Of a stretch of 64,000 nt of DNA, positions 11,811-22,824 are shown piece after piece. Source of the DNA: Cylindrobasidium torrendii FP15055 ss-10 (lineage: Eukaryota > Basidiomycota > Agaricomycetes > Agaricales > Physalacriaceae); the NCBI GenBank assembly GCA_000934385.1, contig KN880519.1, forward strand, positions 28,190 through 92,189. Direction: 5' to 3'. Below the pieces are notes generated by a model, which saw only the letters and a list, made by a program, of their open reading frames with translations, was not told where the DNA came from and did no database searches. A program made the position numbers and the translations under genes. Every line of letters begins with the position of its first letter. Positions within the stretch are counted from its first letter, which is position 1.

Positions 11811-12279
11811 TGTAGTATCTTGCAATAAAATGATTTACGCTAAATTGAAAGCGCACTCGAAATTGGCCATTGGTACAACGTCCGCGGCGGGTCTGTGCGT
11901 CGGGATATACGCGGTGTGGTGAGGCGCAACGGGAGGCGGGAGGCGGAGGCGCGGCGGGATGCCCGGGGCAGCTTGGCGGCACTGATGACACCACCTAACA
12001 TATTGCTCTACGGTGGCTGGATGTGGAACTAAGTTCTAATGTACTTGCAGCCTATATGAACTCATTCAGATATGCAGGCGTATGTGTAACCTTTGTCAAT
12101 ATATTAGTGGATGGTCAACAGCGGAAAAAAAACAGAGATATAGCAGATCTGCGCCGATACATTCTAAGAGATTGTAGGCTATGGTGATCGATTGCGACTG
12201 GTGAAGGGTGATGCCATCAACTCCCATATGGTTATGTTCGCGGTGATGCTTGCCTTTGATCGCTCACCACGACGCGTCG
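11811..12279. other. Intergenic, promoter side of the Rad57-like gene
   Basis: No coding frame is supported. A short Pro/Arg-rich frame on the minus strand (11788-11994) lacks any family resemblance. Confidence 0.4.
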
Positions 12280-13603
12280 ATGGATCTCCAAAAACTCACG
12301 GATTCTCAGAAAAGTTCATTTCGACGAGGCAAGTTAAATTAATCTTGAGAGGCGCGAGTCTTAACGTTTAGGTGGATTCAAAAGTCTGAATGACCTCCTT
12401 CTCTGTCCACCTGAACGCGTTGCTCAGCGATGTAAAGTTTCGCAACTAGAAGCAGACAGCATTATACGAGCACTGTGCTCCACTGATCTTGCCGATATTA
12501 TCACCCTGGAAGACAGTCCTACCGAGATAGAGACCTTCACGACCGGCGACAAACACCTCGATGAAGTTCTTGGAGGTGGAATTCGCACAGGTATGGTATG
12601 GGAATTTGCCGGTGAGAGGTAGTCCGCTGAGCGTAACACACGAATAAAGCTGACTGAATTTGTCAGCGGTGCTGGAAAAACTCAGCTTGGTTTGCACGTC
12701 TCCTTGGGTGTCCAACTTCCCCGACAGCAAGGTGGTCTTGCAGGCGCTGCATGTTACCTCACAACATCTTCCAAACTGCAAACAAAACGTCTTATGGAGC
12801 TTCGTACGACCTGCATTGAATTCAACTCACCGTCATGCAGCCTGGACAACGTTCAAACCCTCCGTTGTCCCAACATCCCTTTCCTAATCCAAGTCCTCCA
12901 AACAACCCTCCCGGACCTCGTATCAGAGAAAGCAAACACTTCCCGCCCGGTCAAAGTCGTGGTTCTCGATGCCCTCGGCGAACTCTTTCATACCAGCGAA
13001 AGAACCACAACAAAGACTCTTGTCGAACGCGCAAACTCCATTGCCGAAATCTCCAACGCCTTTCATTCTCTCGTCAGCAAGTATAGCCTCGCAGTCGTTG
13101 TTCTCAACGAAGTCGTCGACACTTTTGGCTTTGTGCCCTCTGACGACACAGCGCTATCTTACAGTGACCAAGCGCGCTGGTTCGCGCGCGCCAATACCGT
13201 AGCAGGCGAGGACCGCAAGGAGGCGGCGCTCGGATTGGTATGGGCAAACCAAATCAACGCCCGTATCTTGATGTCGCGAACACATCGTCGTCGACATGTC
13301 GAACACGACCACCGTGGGCGCTCTACAGAGGGCGACACCATGCTCATCCGGCGTTTGACGGTTGTTTTCAATTCTGCTGGAGTGCCGGCATCGGTGGATT
13401 ATGTGGTGACCAGGGCCGGTGTTGTGGTCATTCCAGACGAGAGTGGCAGTCAGATACAAACTGGGAGGAGGTTACAAGTGGAACAGCAGCAGACCAGAGC
13501 TAGCGACGTCCCGTTGAGTACGCAGATTCCGCCGATGGATCGTTATGTGGAGGAAGTGGATGAGTCGGAAGTTGCAGCGTCCAGCTCCAGTATTGGGCTT
13601 TGA
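12280..13603 (+). CDS. Rad57-like RecA-family recombination protein
   Basis: Rad51 paralogue expected to act with Rad55 in loading and stabilising Rad51 on single-stranded DNA during homologous recombination. Exons are 12280-12328, 12372-12618 and 12667-13603. The first intron has a GC donor (GAG|GCAAGT) and a TTTAG acceptor; only this join restores the helix-hairpin-helix-like N-domain (FRRGGFKSLNDLLLCPPERV). The second join completes the Walker A motif GESGAGKTQ, preceded by TGDKHLDEVLGGGI, as in Rad57. Walker B is VKVVVLDALGELF. Downstream LGLVWANQINARILMSRT fits the Rad57/XRCC3 signature. The C-terminal tail is Gln/Ser-rich and looks disordered. Assignment to Rad57 rather than XRCC3 or another paralogue rests on these motifs by eye. 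Confidence 0.88.
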
Positions 13604-13792
13604 GTTAATGGAGACTACTCATCAACTCTGGTCGCGGAAGTTTTGTGCTAGAAAATCAGACGCGAGACAAAATGGCAGTACTAAATGACATGGCCTGAAC
13701 TTGTCTATAGGTACAGTACCGATAGTTACGCCGGCCTACGAGCAGTGGGAAATAATCAATTATCAATCATCATTGTGTTCTTGAATCTTATT

Positions 13793-13800
13793 TAGGTGAT
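13793..13800 (+). repeat. Left 8-bp target-site duplication of the hAT-like element
   Basis: TAGGTGAT here is repeated exactly at 14426-14433, on the other side of the element. Confidence 0.85.
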
Positions 13801-14425
13801 TAGGGTGGCGGACCTAACCCCCAGAACATAGGTACCGAGCATAAGTACCGGTACCGTACCGTACCGTACCATGTACTGTACACCCCCCGCCGGGAGGGTA
13901 GGTACAGTACCTATCACATGATGCGTTCACGTGACCTTATCACGTGCAGGCTTCGGATCACGGCGCGGGGCGGGCGGCGGCATAATCGGCGGGCGCCCAA
14001 CGACATTGGGGGGAGTGGCATGGCTCTTATTGGGGTTTCCAAGGGCTATAACTTTGGTAAGTAGTTTAAGGGTGCTATTGACGGAGTTTTGCAGCAATTT
14101 CAAAGTCATTGGGCCATTGTGAGGCTGCTCCAAAAGGTGTCTAAATCCAAAGCCATTGTGAGGCTAAATCCTGCGATTATGGGGCCCATCAGCGTTGAAA
14201 TATGTTCTATTATACCCTTGGTAGTGTAATATGCACGCAAAAACAAGAAATCCCGGGAAACAGCGCAAAAAACAGGCAAAACGCGGGGTGTGGCGCAGGT
14301 CACATGTTTCCATCACGTGCCGGTACAGTACGGTACAGTACGGTACGGTACACCCCCCCCCCTAAATCGGGCATAGGTACGGTACCGGTACTGTACCCCC
14401 CGGGGAGCATAGGTCCGCCACCCTA
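13801..14425. mobile_element. Non-autonomous hAT-like DNA transposon (MITE-like), 625 bp
   Basis: The ends are perfect 16-bp terminal inverted repeats: TAGGGTGGCGGACCTA at 13801-13816 and its complement at 14410-14425. The 8-bp direct repeat TAGGTGAT flanks both ends, the target duplication length of hAT elements. Inside each end lie arrays of GTACCGTACC/GTACAGTACGG-type repeats and poly-C runs, also in inverted arrangement. CACGTG sites sit near both ends (about 13930-13946 and 14314-14319). The interior has no transposase-like frame. The word CCATTGTGAGGCT occurs twice inside (about 14113 and 14152). The intact duplication suggests fairly recent insertion, mobilised by a transposase elsewhere. 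It sits 57 bp from a tRNA gene. Confidence 0.85.
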
Positions 14426-14433
14426 TAGGTGAT
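14426..14433 (+). repeat. Right 8-bp target-site duplication of the hAT-like element
   Basis: Exact copy of TAGGTGAT at 13793-13800. Confidence 0.85.
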
Positions 14434-14482
14434 TGACAACAAAAATTGGAGGAACAATTCTTTGACTCTCAAAACAATGAGC

Positions 14483-14574
14483 TGGTAGCGGCGAGGTTCG
14501 AACTCGCGCGGATTGCTCCATTGGGAAGCGAGGCTCGCTTAAATCCAACGCCTTAACCACTCGGCCACGCTACC
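14483..14574 (-). tRNA. tRNA-Leu (anticodon UAA) with short intron
   Basis: On the minus strand the sequence begins GGTAGCG and ends CGCTACC plus A, giving a 7-bp acceptor stem. The A box is TGGCCGAGTGGTTAAGG and the B box is GAGTTCGAACCTC. Alignment with the yeast tRNA-Leu(UAA) layout puts UAA at the anticodon and a long variable arm, as expected for a type II tRNA. About 11-12 extra nt after position 37, which pair with the anticodon loop side (AAGCGA/TCGCTT), are read as a tRNA intron. One anticodon-stem pair (31-39) looks mismatched, so the exact intron borders are uncertain. Confidence 0.88.
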
Positions 14575-15519
14575 ATAGAAGTTTCTTCAACAAAGGACCC
14601 ACAAAGGGGTCAAACATGCTTTACAACGACCACATCTCTGCTTGACGAACTGGGACGAGGAGGACATCGTGGGAAGCATCAGAAGCCCGTGAGACTGATT
14701 ATCATCTTTTCTGCTGTCCTTCCTCTGAGTCTACATGGGCCGCTGCTTTCTGGCAACCGTGCACATTGCCAACATCTTCAAGAATGCAGCTTTTCCTGCT
14801 ATCGATGAAACGTACAGCACTGCAGCAGAGAATTACATGACCTAATCATGTGACAATCACCTTTTCTATCTGAGCATCTACCGTGATGATGCATAGGCGA
14901 ATTTCAAGATTCTAAGCTGCTGTTCAGTTTCTTTACAGACCTTACTTTGACCAGCGATCGATAACAACGTCAAATTGGCAATCACAATCTTCTCAAAACT
15001 ATGTTCGAAAAGCCCGCGGACGTGTGCTTTCTTGTATGACAAAAAAGAGTGAAAGGCCCCGTAGCGCACTGTAGATGTAAACCAGAAATATCATTTTGTC
15101 GGAAGTCTTCATTCTCGGGTTCTGGTGCTTGCCCGGCGGAGTCCTAGGGCAAGCATCCAGCAAGCATCTCACACCATTCTGCATCCCCATCTATCGAAGT
15201 TTCCATTTGACGTACGTAAGCGACCTGCCCGACCTAGCGGTCTGGACAGGCAATTGAGTTTACGATCTTATATAACCTGATTCAGCAAATCATTCAATCG
15301 CAGTGGCACCTTCGCTCACCAGCCAGGCCCAAAGGCACCTAATTCTGCGAAGCCCAACACAGACAGCATACAATCAAAGCAAATAAATAGGGTATCACAC
15401 GCGCACCTGTCGCGAATACTAATTACAAAACAATGCTGTGGCACAGTAGTAGTACGGTGTATGCTACAAATGTTTCAATGACAGCGAAGAAGGTATGCGA
15501 GGTGGTTGTTCTTGATATA
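14575..15519. other. Intergenic, no gene seen
   Basis: Between the tRNA and the 3' end of the minus-strand gene at 15520. No frame shows family resemblance or a clear splice pattern. It may hold the 3' UTR of the downstream gene. Confidence 0.4.
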
Positions 15520-17137
15520 TCAGTATTTCTTGCTCGCGCGCCGGCGAATATTGTCGATGTGTTCACCCGGGCGGCGGTCTGTGCGCGCACCATTATAATC
15601 AGCATCCACCAGCGACCGTTTACTCGGAATGACAGAGCTATCCCTCGATTGCGACCTTCCTTGTATGTCTTGGAATCGAGGCGACATAGTCTGTCGTCTA
15701 CAAGGACGCAGATCGTTGTCCCAACGCGTTCGCGCATGAGAGGTGAGCCTGTCATCTTCGCGTGTCGACGGAGGTGATCCTCCCGGCGAGTTTGATGTCC
15801 CTCTCATGTGTGCGGCTGAAGGGCCCGGAGTGACCGCGCGGGAAGGAGGCGGACGAGCACCGCTTTTGAGCGAGTCAACCCAGTCGACGAACGATTGTGA
15901 GAGCCCTTCCTGACGAATGGATTTGGGAGTTGTCGAACGCAGCGGAGGCAAACGAAGGTCCCGCGAGGATGGAGAATTTGTGGACGAAGTATTGCGGCTA
16001 TGTGGGTAACGTGTTGTACTTTGCCGGGTAGGACATGGTGAAACGGTTCTGGAAGTATGCCTCACTCGAGAGCGATGCCGAGGAGGTGAGAGAGTGCGAG
16101 GTGGTCGCTTTCGAGAAATGGGCCGAGGGGACCTCGACGGGCTACGAGACTGAGAGTCGCGGGTACATGTCGATGGTGGTGGCGGAACGCGCGTAGGTGA
16201 GGGTAAATTTGACAAGGCCGCAGCTTCCTTGGAAAAGTCAGCATGCATAAAGCGATTGCACATGGGTAGCCTACAAGCGACAAGTGTTGTAGATAGCAGT
16301 AATACCGGGCAGCCTCATCTGAGAACTCGGCGTTCCTTGCTATCCTGAACATCTGTTCAACAGCGCGGTACTCGATGGAGACGCCCTCTGCAGTACGCGT
16401 CTCCTTGAGAGGTGGTAAGTTGCGGAGGATCGAGAGCTCTCTGTCTGTCCCGCTCGAGGCGTACTGCCAGTTCACCCTTACATCGTAGTGTTGCTCTAGC
16501 TCACGCGTAGCGTCAGCGATCAGGTTAAGTAAACGCTTGTCGATGGGCAGCATCCCAAGACGAGGATCCTTGTGCTTGAGCCAAAAGTCGCGGCCATAAA
16601 CCGCTACCTTCTCAAGCCCTAAAAATGGTTATTCAAGATCCTTTTTAGCTAGTCTCAGACCCACATTCGTGTATAGTCTTCACGTTTATTCTGACGGTTA
16701 GACGGCTCGTACCGGCGACTTGGAACACCATAGCATGGCACAGTAATCGCAAGGCGTACTATGCAAGGTAAATGTGGAGGACAAATCAGTGGCGGCTCCC
16801 GGATACATACCGATAGAATCACAATGCTCGGACTCGGCGCGGTATCCCGGAGCAAGCTTACATCGCAGTCACTTTCATGCGAATGAGATCGAATCCCGAG
16901 TTGATGAGAAGAAAATACGCACATCGGGTGTGCGCCGTATTCGAAGTGAATACCGACGCTGCGTAAATACGAGCTGGTCTCTTGGACGACGATAGACACA
17001 ACTGCGCGTAGATGGGCAGAAGGAGCGTGTGCAGTAGTTATAGGACGTGGGGATAGAGATTTGGTGTCGGTCATGATGGGAAAAAGAGAGAATGTGTGAA
17101 GCACGTCGGCGTGCACCTTTGTTGAGTTCGTGGTCAT
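15520..17137 (-). CDS. Conserved-looking protein of unknown function with Ser/Arg-rich tail
   Basis: Starts with ATG at 17137 and ends at 15520. The joins are in phase: a GTGCGT intron follows GIHFEYGAHP, GTATGT follows SPSIVILS, GTGGGT follows TIHE, and a short GTATTA intron follows SDEAAR. The folded part reads RAVVSIVVQETSSYLRSVGI, then WLEKVAVYGRDFWLKHKDPR, then LPIDKRLLNLIADATRELEQ, then YRAVEQMFRIARNAEFSDEA. It is mostly helical, without membrane segments. The last 240 residues are Ser/Pro/Arg-rich and probably disordered, with many SP and RS sites that could be phosphorylated. I recognise no family. The intron pattern and continuous frame argue that it is real. Confidence 0.65.
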
Positions 17138-17397
17138 ATCGATGTGGCCTCGAATGATCCGTTCTCAATTGTTTTATGCCCGACGATTCGCCCGGCACCT
17201 GTGCCTATGGAAAGAAGCGGCCAGGCCCGCGGTATAATTGATTGCAGAAGCCATGCCTTGTGCCTGTGTGTTGCCACGATCGCGAGGAAGTCGCAGGGTT
17301 CGAATCACTGAACAAAGAGCAAAACAGTGAAAGTGAGTGTCCATGTACTCGCATTGCTTACATTCTACACCAAATATCTATCCACCACAAAGGTACA

Positions 17398-19390
17398 TTA
17401 CAGCACGATAAATGCCCCGTTGGGCTTAATCCTCGCCGTTCTGCCCGTCGCTACCCAGCCCTCTTCCTCCTCGCTCGAGCCTGGGATAGTCTCGCTCGCG
17501 ACATTCACATAGTCCTCTCCGAGCAGCTTGCCAACCGAAGGTCCACGCACCACAAAGGTGCCTTCTGGGTCCCCATCCGCCTTGATTGCGGCGTCGCTGA
17601 CGTTGAGCAACCGCGCCTCGATGTTGATGGCCGGCGGGCCGACATGCGCAGGCGCCGTATCTGGGCCAGGGAAGGTCTGCAAGTCGAGCGGATGCGATGC
17701 AAGGATTGGACCAGCTACAACCGGGTGCGTGTACGCGTTGACGAAACCAGCGGAAAACGCCACTCGGGCAGGTGTCAAAAGGCTAGCAGGGATTGTTCCT
17801 GCAAGTCTTGGTTGGATTTGGAAGATAGAGCATGGGTGCCAAAACATACCTCCACTGGAGATGACAGCAGCTAGCGTTCCTGCAGCTTCACCAACAACCT
17901 TGGCGCGCGCCGCGTCGAAAACTAAGCGGTCCCATAGGCTGTCCTTAGAAAGGAAGCCCTCTTGGATACCCGCAACTTTGTGCCTCCACGCGAAAGGATA
18001 TAGGATACGATTCTTTTGTGCGGTTTTGAGGATAGATGATACCAGCGCTTCAACATGGTCGGGCTTCACGAAAAGTACGGTCGGGGAGGGGATTTTGTAG
18101 GTCCTGGCAGAAGTAACGTCCTTGACGTTGTACTTGGGATCAACTGGAGACATGTCAGATATGATTGAGCTAGCCACAAAACTCGGCCTTACTTTCTGAA
18201 GTCCTCAGAATTTGAGTGCTTTGGAGAGTAGCAAAGCTTGTTCCTTCGAAGAGAGCAGTGTATGCGATGGCGCGGCCGTACGCTGTGCTGAGCGAGTGAG
18301 CGGAGACAACGGTATCTAGGGGAGACAGTGCGTGGGAAGCAGGCATCAGAGCACGGATGGCGGTCACACCAGCTGTGATGTTTTCGTGGGTCAGTTGGGC
18401 ACCTTGAAGCTGCCCATCGCCTGACGACCAGAACGACACGGAGAAGATATCACTCGGTTCTGTGGGAATGAGACAATAGTCATTGTACGTGAGAGAGAGA
18501 AACGCACTGGGAATTGGACTGAGAATCTTCTGTGTTTTTGTGCCTTCGCGCTCGACGTCGTCCCAACTGTAGACCTTCACGCTGCTCGCAACAGACGCCA
18601 TGGCCTGACGGGTAGGCTCTCCTACGACAATGATGGTGTGATGTTGCCCGACCTCTCCAGCATCATAGATAAGCTCAAGGAGGGTTGGCAAGAAATGGGC
18701 GTCCGCAATGATAGCCGAGGGCGGGTGCGAGTCGAGTACGCTAGAGAGCACATCGGACGAAGAGATGGTGAATGACGGAATGGAATGCGACGCCAGCGCC
18801 AAGTCGCTAATGAGGAATTCTGCAATGCAGGCGTCAAGGAGAGCCGAGGAAGTTAGGTGGCTAGCAACGCACCGATGCAATCGTTAACCAGCAAGAGAAC
18901 GTTAGAATCCCCGGATTCAAGCTTCGCTAGGCGTAGGAGGCCAGTGCCAAATGATGCGACACGGTCTTGCAGTGCAGAGTTCGTGATCTGTCGACGAAAT
19001 AAGCTTGGATGTGGGGATGGAACACTTTAGCACGCACACGGGTGTTCCACAGAGTGCGGGGGGCATCTAGCTCAGGTCTGATGAGGTCTCCAAGAATGTA
19101 AACATCCTTCGTTGGTCGCAGGGGCAACTGAAGTACATCGTTTAGTGTCAGTCACGGTTGCAAGGCGCGACACGTACGCGACCCATGAGCCCAGTCGCAT
19201 AATTCCTGTAGACCGCACTCTGTCCTGGGTTGCGTACGCGGGCAACGTCGCTTTGGCGGCCAAGAAGAATGGGATGCACCAGCGGTTGGGGTTTGTAGAA
19301 GTTGTGCAGCAAGAATACGGTTGCAGCTATGAGACCGAGCAGGACCGTAAGGTCGTCCGTGACGATGTGTTGGGCGATGTCGAGCCCCAT
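17398..19390 (-). CDS. Acyl-CoA-synthetase-like (ANL superfamily) membrane protein with degenerate P-loop
   Basis: Six exons keep phase from ATG 19390 to TAA 17398 (about 550 aa). A membrane helix near the N-terminus (LTVLLGLIAATVFLLHNFY) is followed by LVHPILLGRQSDVARVRNPG and an AMP-binding-type core, as in long-chain acyl-CoA synthetase-like proteins of fungi. The P-loop, normally TSGTTGxPKG, reads SFWSSGDGQLQGAQLTHEN here: the Thr-Gly-Thr-Thr-Gly stretch and the conserved Lys are lost, while the LTHEN that follows is kept. The C-terminal lid is short (ends TARIKPNGAFIVL). The enzyme may be inactive, or use a different chemistry or substrate. The N-terminal helix suggests ER, lipid-droplet or peroxisomal membrane. 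It is divergent from the histone H1 gene at 19965. Confidence 0.75.
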
Positions 19391-19964
19391 GCCGACTGTT
19401 TTCGTGGCAGCTGGTAGTGTGAAATCAAGCTGTACTCCGCTGCTGTCAGTGTGACGGTGAAATTGAACCGAGTGGGACCAGGTGCTGCGACCCCGAGCTA
19501 TTGGATGCCGCCGGCACAATTCAGAAATGATCGCACGGCGTATGTCGATGGACGAGATTTCGGCCTTTGCCCACGACGACGAGTGCCCATGGTCGAATTT
19601 CGAACAATCCTCTACGCTTTGGCATGTTCCGAATCAACGAATAGGTCATTTCTTTTGGGATATCGACGTGAATTCCACCAAGCAACCCACCATTCTCACA
19701 ACACGCTTGCATTCAAGTTAGGACATGATCAAGTCTATTTGGAACGTCTTTGTGGTCACTCGAGGGCCGAGAGCACGCCTGGCAACACGCCTCCCATATC
19801 CCCTGCTGCTGCTCCAGTAGTTGGCAAGTGTTTGGTGTCATGCTGTGAGACGTCCGTGCGCAAAAATCACCTGACGCGCAGGCTCTGAGTATTTGGTCCA
19901 GTTCATGTCTCTTCCCCTTTGCCCCCATCCGCGTTCTCCTTTTGTCCAACTATCATCATCTACC
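19391..19964. other. Divergent intergenic region between the acyl-CoA-synthetase-like gene and histone H1
   Basis: A shared upstream region of 574 bp for two genes transcribed in opposite directions. No coding frame in it matches a family, and no TATA box is seen at the expected distance from the H1 start. Confidence 0.45.
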
Positions 19965-21145
19965 ATGTCTACTCCTGTTAAGAAACCTGCATCTACTGTT
20001 GCGACCAAGACGTCTGCTCCGGCTGCGAAGACCAGCCCAGCGACGCATCCGACATGGGTCGAAATGATAAGGGTGCGCACGACTCGTCCACTTCGGCGGC
20101 GCATTATGTCTCACTCGAGTTTCCCAGGCATGCATCGCTGCTCATCCAGACGAGGCCCGTGCAGGTGTTTCCCGTCATATCATCAAGAAGGTCTGTTCGC
20201 TGCTGCCGCGCGCACCAGTCGAGCTGATGTCTGATACCCGCCCAGTATGTCGAAACCAAGTACCATCTCGATATCACGCCTGCCGCGAACAGCCAGCTCA
20301 ACCGTGCGATTCACTCTGGCAGCGAGAAGGGTGTCTTCTTCCTGCCCAAAGGTCAGTGCCGTCGTCGAACGGCGCTGCGGGACGATGTGACTGATCAGAC
20401 ATGCTACCTCCCACAGGTCCCTCTGGAAAGGTCAAACTTGCCCCAAAGCACGCCGCTCAAGGCGCAAAGGAGGTGTGTTCTGTATTGGCCACTGTCGAGC
20501 TGTATTCACTGTCTCCGTTGTAGAATAAGCCGACGAAGAAGCCGGCAGCTGCCACCAAACCGACCGCAGCTAAGGCAAAGTCACCCTCAAAGTCCACGAG
20601 CAAGACGACTGTGAAGAAACCCGCTCCCAAGACTGCGACGACCAAGAGGACAGCGCTGAAGGCTACTACTCCTTCCTCCACCATATCCTCGAAGCCTCTG
20701 GCATCGAAGCCACCCGTGGCCAAGTCTGCCACTGTGAAGTCTGACGCCCCGAAGTCTACTACCCAGAAAGCCGATATTACCAAGAAGGCTCCTACCAAGA
20801 AAGCTCCTACCAAGAAAGCGGCGTCAACGAAGGAATCAACAGCAAAGAAATCATCTACTGTGAAGAAGTCTGCTACTGCGAAGAAGGTGCATGCCGCCCG
20901 AAACATCGTGGCGGCATACTTAGCTAACGTGCTCATAGGCCACGGAGAAGAAAGCTGCACCCAAAGCGAAGACTACAAAGCCTGCGGCGGTGAAGAAGAC
21001 AGCGCCGACGAAGGAGCCTGCTTCGCCTACCAGGACAACATCGAGGGCACGCAGGCCAAGCTTGAAAGCCGCTGCCAATGGCACTGTGCGTCTTTCCATT
21101 ACCTCAGTGTAGTGTATACTCTAATCGGATCCTCAGGCCGTTTGA
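19965..21145 (+). CDS. Linker histone H1 (paralogue 1)
   Basis: Binds linker DNA at the nucleosome dyad and compacts chromatin. Seven exons keep phase: 19965-20072, 20128-20190, 20246-20351, 20417-20472, 20524-20886, 20939-21085 and 21137-21145, giving 283 aa. A short Lys/Ala N-tail leads into an H15 winged-helix domain (THPTWVEMIRACIAAHPDEA, GVSRHIIKKYVETKY, LNRAIHSGSEKGVFFLPKGP, SGKVKLAPK). A long Lys/Ala/Pro/Thr tail follows, with repeats such as KKAPTKKAP. Unlike canonical metazoan histones the gene has introns and so is probably polyadenylated. An intron splits the KG|PSGK motif; the paralogue 600 bp downstream lacks it. Confidence 0.95.
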
Positions 21146-21739
21146 ATGTTCAACCTCAATGCTCATCACCTCCGTTGGTTGTTTTGATCTTGACTGATAT
21201 TTATGCTCCCCACTCTGGTGTCCTCATTGCTTGATTTGTCTGTAACGTAACAGTTGTAGTTGTACCTTTGCGGCCTCATGCGCAGTGCGTGTTGTGAAGA
21301 TGTATTACGAATACACGTCGTCAAATTTCCGGAGAAGCGTGAATGCATGTGAAGTGTTAAAGTCCGAGGATGCTCACTGGCATCTCCTCTATGAGTGCTT
21401 CTCGTCTGTCCAGCCAATTGGGGCCCGAGATATAAATCCTCTGCGTACGATAAACTCAATCCATTAGGTGTACCAAAGGTGGCATACTCGTGTCAGTAGC
21501 GACTCTGTTACCTACATCCCCTGCCGCCGTAGGCCGTAGGCCGCTGTCGTGTCGATAGAATGATCGATACGGCTCGTGACCGCATGTGGCTGTGCCCGAG
21601 CCAAGGTTTGTTGATGGTCATGTGCCTCAGCATGCAATGCACGTGACCCACACGCGGTATAAAAGGACGGTTGCGTCATCTCTCACGAGCTTGACTTTTG
21701 ACCATCACCCATCGACCCTAACTTGCTCATACAATCACC
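21146..21739. other. Intergenic between the two histone H1 genes
   Basis: No gene is seen. The right part carries the promoter of the second H1 gene, including a TATA box and a CACGTG-like site near 21640. Confidence 0.5.
21658..21664 (+). promoter_or_regulatory. TATA box of histone H1 paralogue 2
   Basis: TATAAAA lies 76 bp before the ATG at 21740. No comparable box precedes paralogue 1, so the two H1 genes may be regulated differently. Confidence 0.55.
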
Positions 21740-22824
21740 ATGTCTGCAAACTCTGCATCCCAGAAGCCTGTTTCCAACACGAAGCCTGTGCTAAGGGCCA
21801 AGGCCGCGCCCAAGGAAGCTGCGCCGAAGCCTAAGGCCGCCCCGAAGGAGAAGAAGGAGAAAGCGGCGCCCAAGGAAAAGAAAGAGAAGAAGGCTGCTGC
21901 ACCCAAGGAGGAGACTCACCCACCATGGAAGGACATCATTACTGTGCGTCTCTCTCTGCCTGGTTAATCTTCTGCTTCCTCATCGTCGTTCAGGAATGTA
22001 TCGCGGCACACAAGGATGAGGCTCGCACCGGTGTTTCTCGCTCGACCATTAAGAAGGTGCGTCTCTACATTTCGTTCAATCTTCCTGTTCGCTCACGCAG
22101 AATGCCAGTTTGCTGAGGAACAGTACAAGCTCGACATGAATGCTCGCAACACATCTGTCTTGGCTCGCGCACTTATGACCGGTGTCGAGAAGAACTATTT
22201 CGAGATGCCCAAGGGACCGTCTGGCAAAGTTAAGCTCATGCCGAAGAGGAAGCTTGCCGAGATCCAGGCAGTGGCTAAGGAGGTGCGTTCCCACTTTTCA
22301 TTGTCTACATCCTTGTACTCACTACGTGCTAGAACACAAAGCCTGTCGCGACGAAGAAGCCCAAGGACGATGCCAAGAAGGCGGTGAAGACGAACAAGGC
22401 CGCTCCTGCGAAGAAGACCACCGCCAAAGCTACCTCTGCCCCATCGAAAGCGAAAGCATCGACATCCAAATCTGCCACCACTACCACGAAGAAGGCGACC
22501 ACAGCGAAGGAGCCTAAGAAAGTTCTGCCCAAGGGCAAGACTACGTCAAAGGCAACTACGAAGAAGACTACGGCGCCGTCGAAGCGCGGTGCGGCGAAGA
22601 AGGTTCGTCCAATAACGTACTGCTCAATATCCCGTACTCATTCTTCGCAGGAGGTCACTGGCAAGACGGCGTCGAAACCAGCGGCTGCGAAGAAATCCAA
22701 GGCAGCGACATCAGTCACACCGGCAGCGAAGCCTGCGAGGAAGGTAAGCAGCTCTCTATCATCGCACGTTTTGATGAGTTAACATGGAAACCAGGCTCCG
22801 AAGCCGCGTTCGGCCAAGGCATGA
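21740..22824 (+). CDS. Linker histone H1 (paralogue 2)
   Basis: Same architecture as the H1 gene just upstream. The N-tail holds Lys/Ala/Glu repeats (PKEKKEKAAPKEKKEKK). The H15 winged helix follows (THPPWKDIITECIAAHKDEA, GVSRSTIKKFAEEQYKLD, MTGVEKNYFEMPKGPSGKVK), and then a basic Lys/Ala/Thr tail ending PKPRSAKA. Introns follow DIIT, STIKK, AVAKE, GAAKK and PARK. The intron that interrupts KG|PSGK in paralogue 1 is absent here, so the region is one exon. The shared intron positions around the H15 domain show that the two arose by tandem duplication; the globular domains differ at many positions, so it is not very recent. Confidence 0.95.

Noticed and set aside
17290..17320. GGTTCGAATC B-box-like sequence, possible tRNA
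   Set aside because: No A box, acceptor stem or cloverleaf can be built around it.
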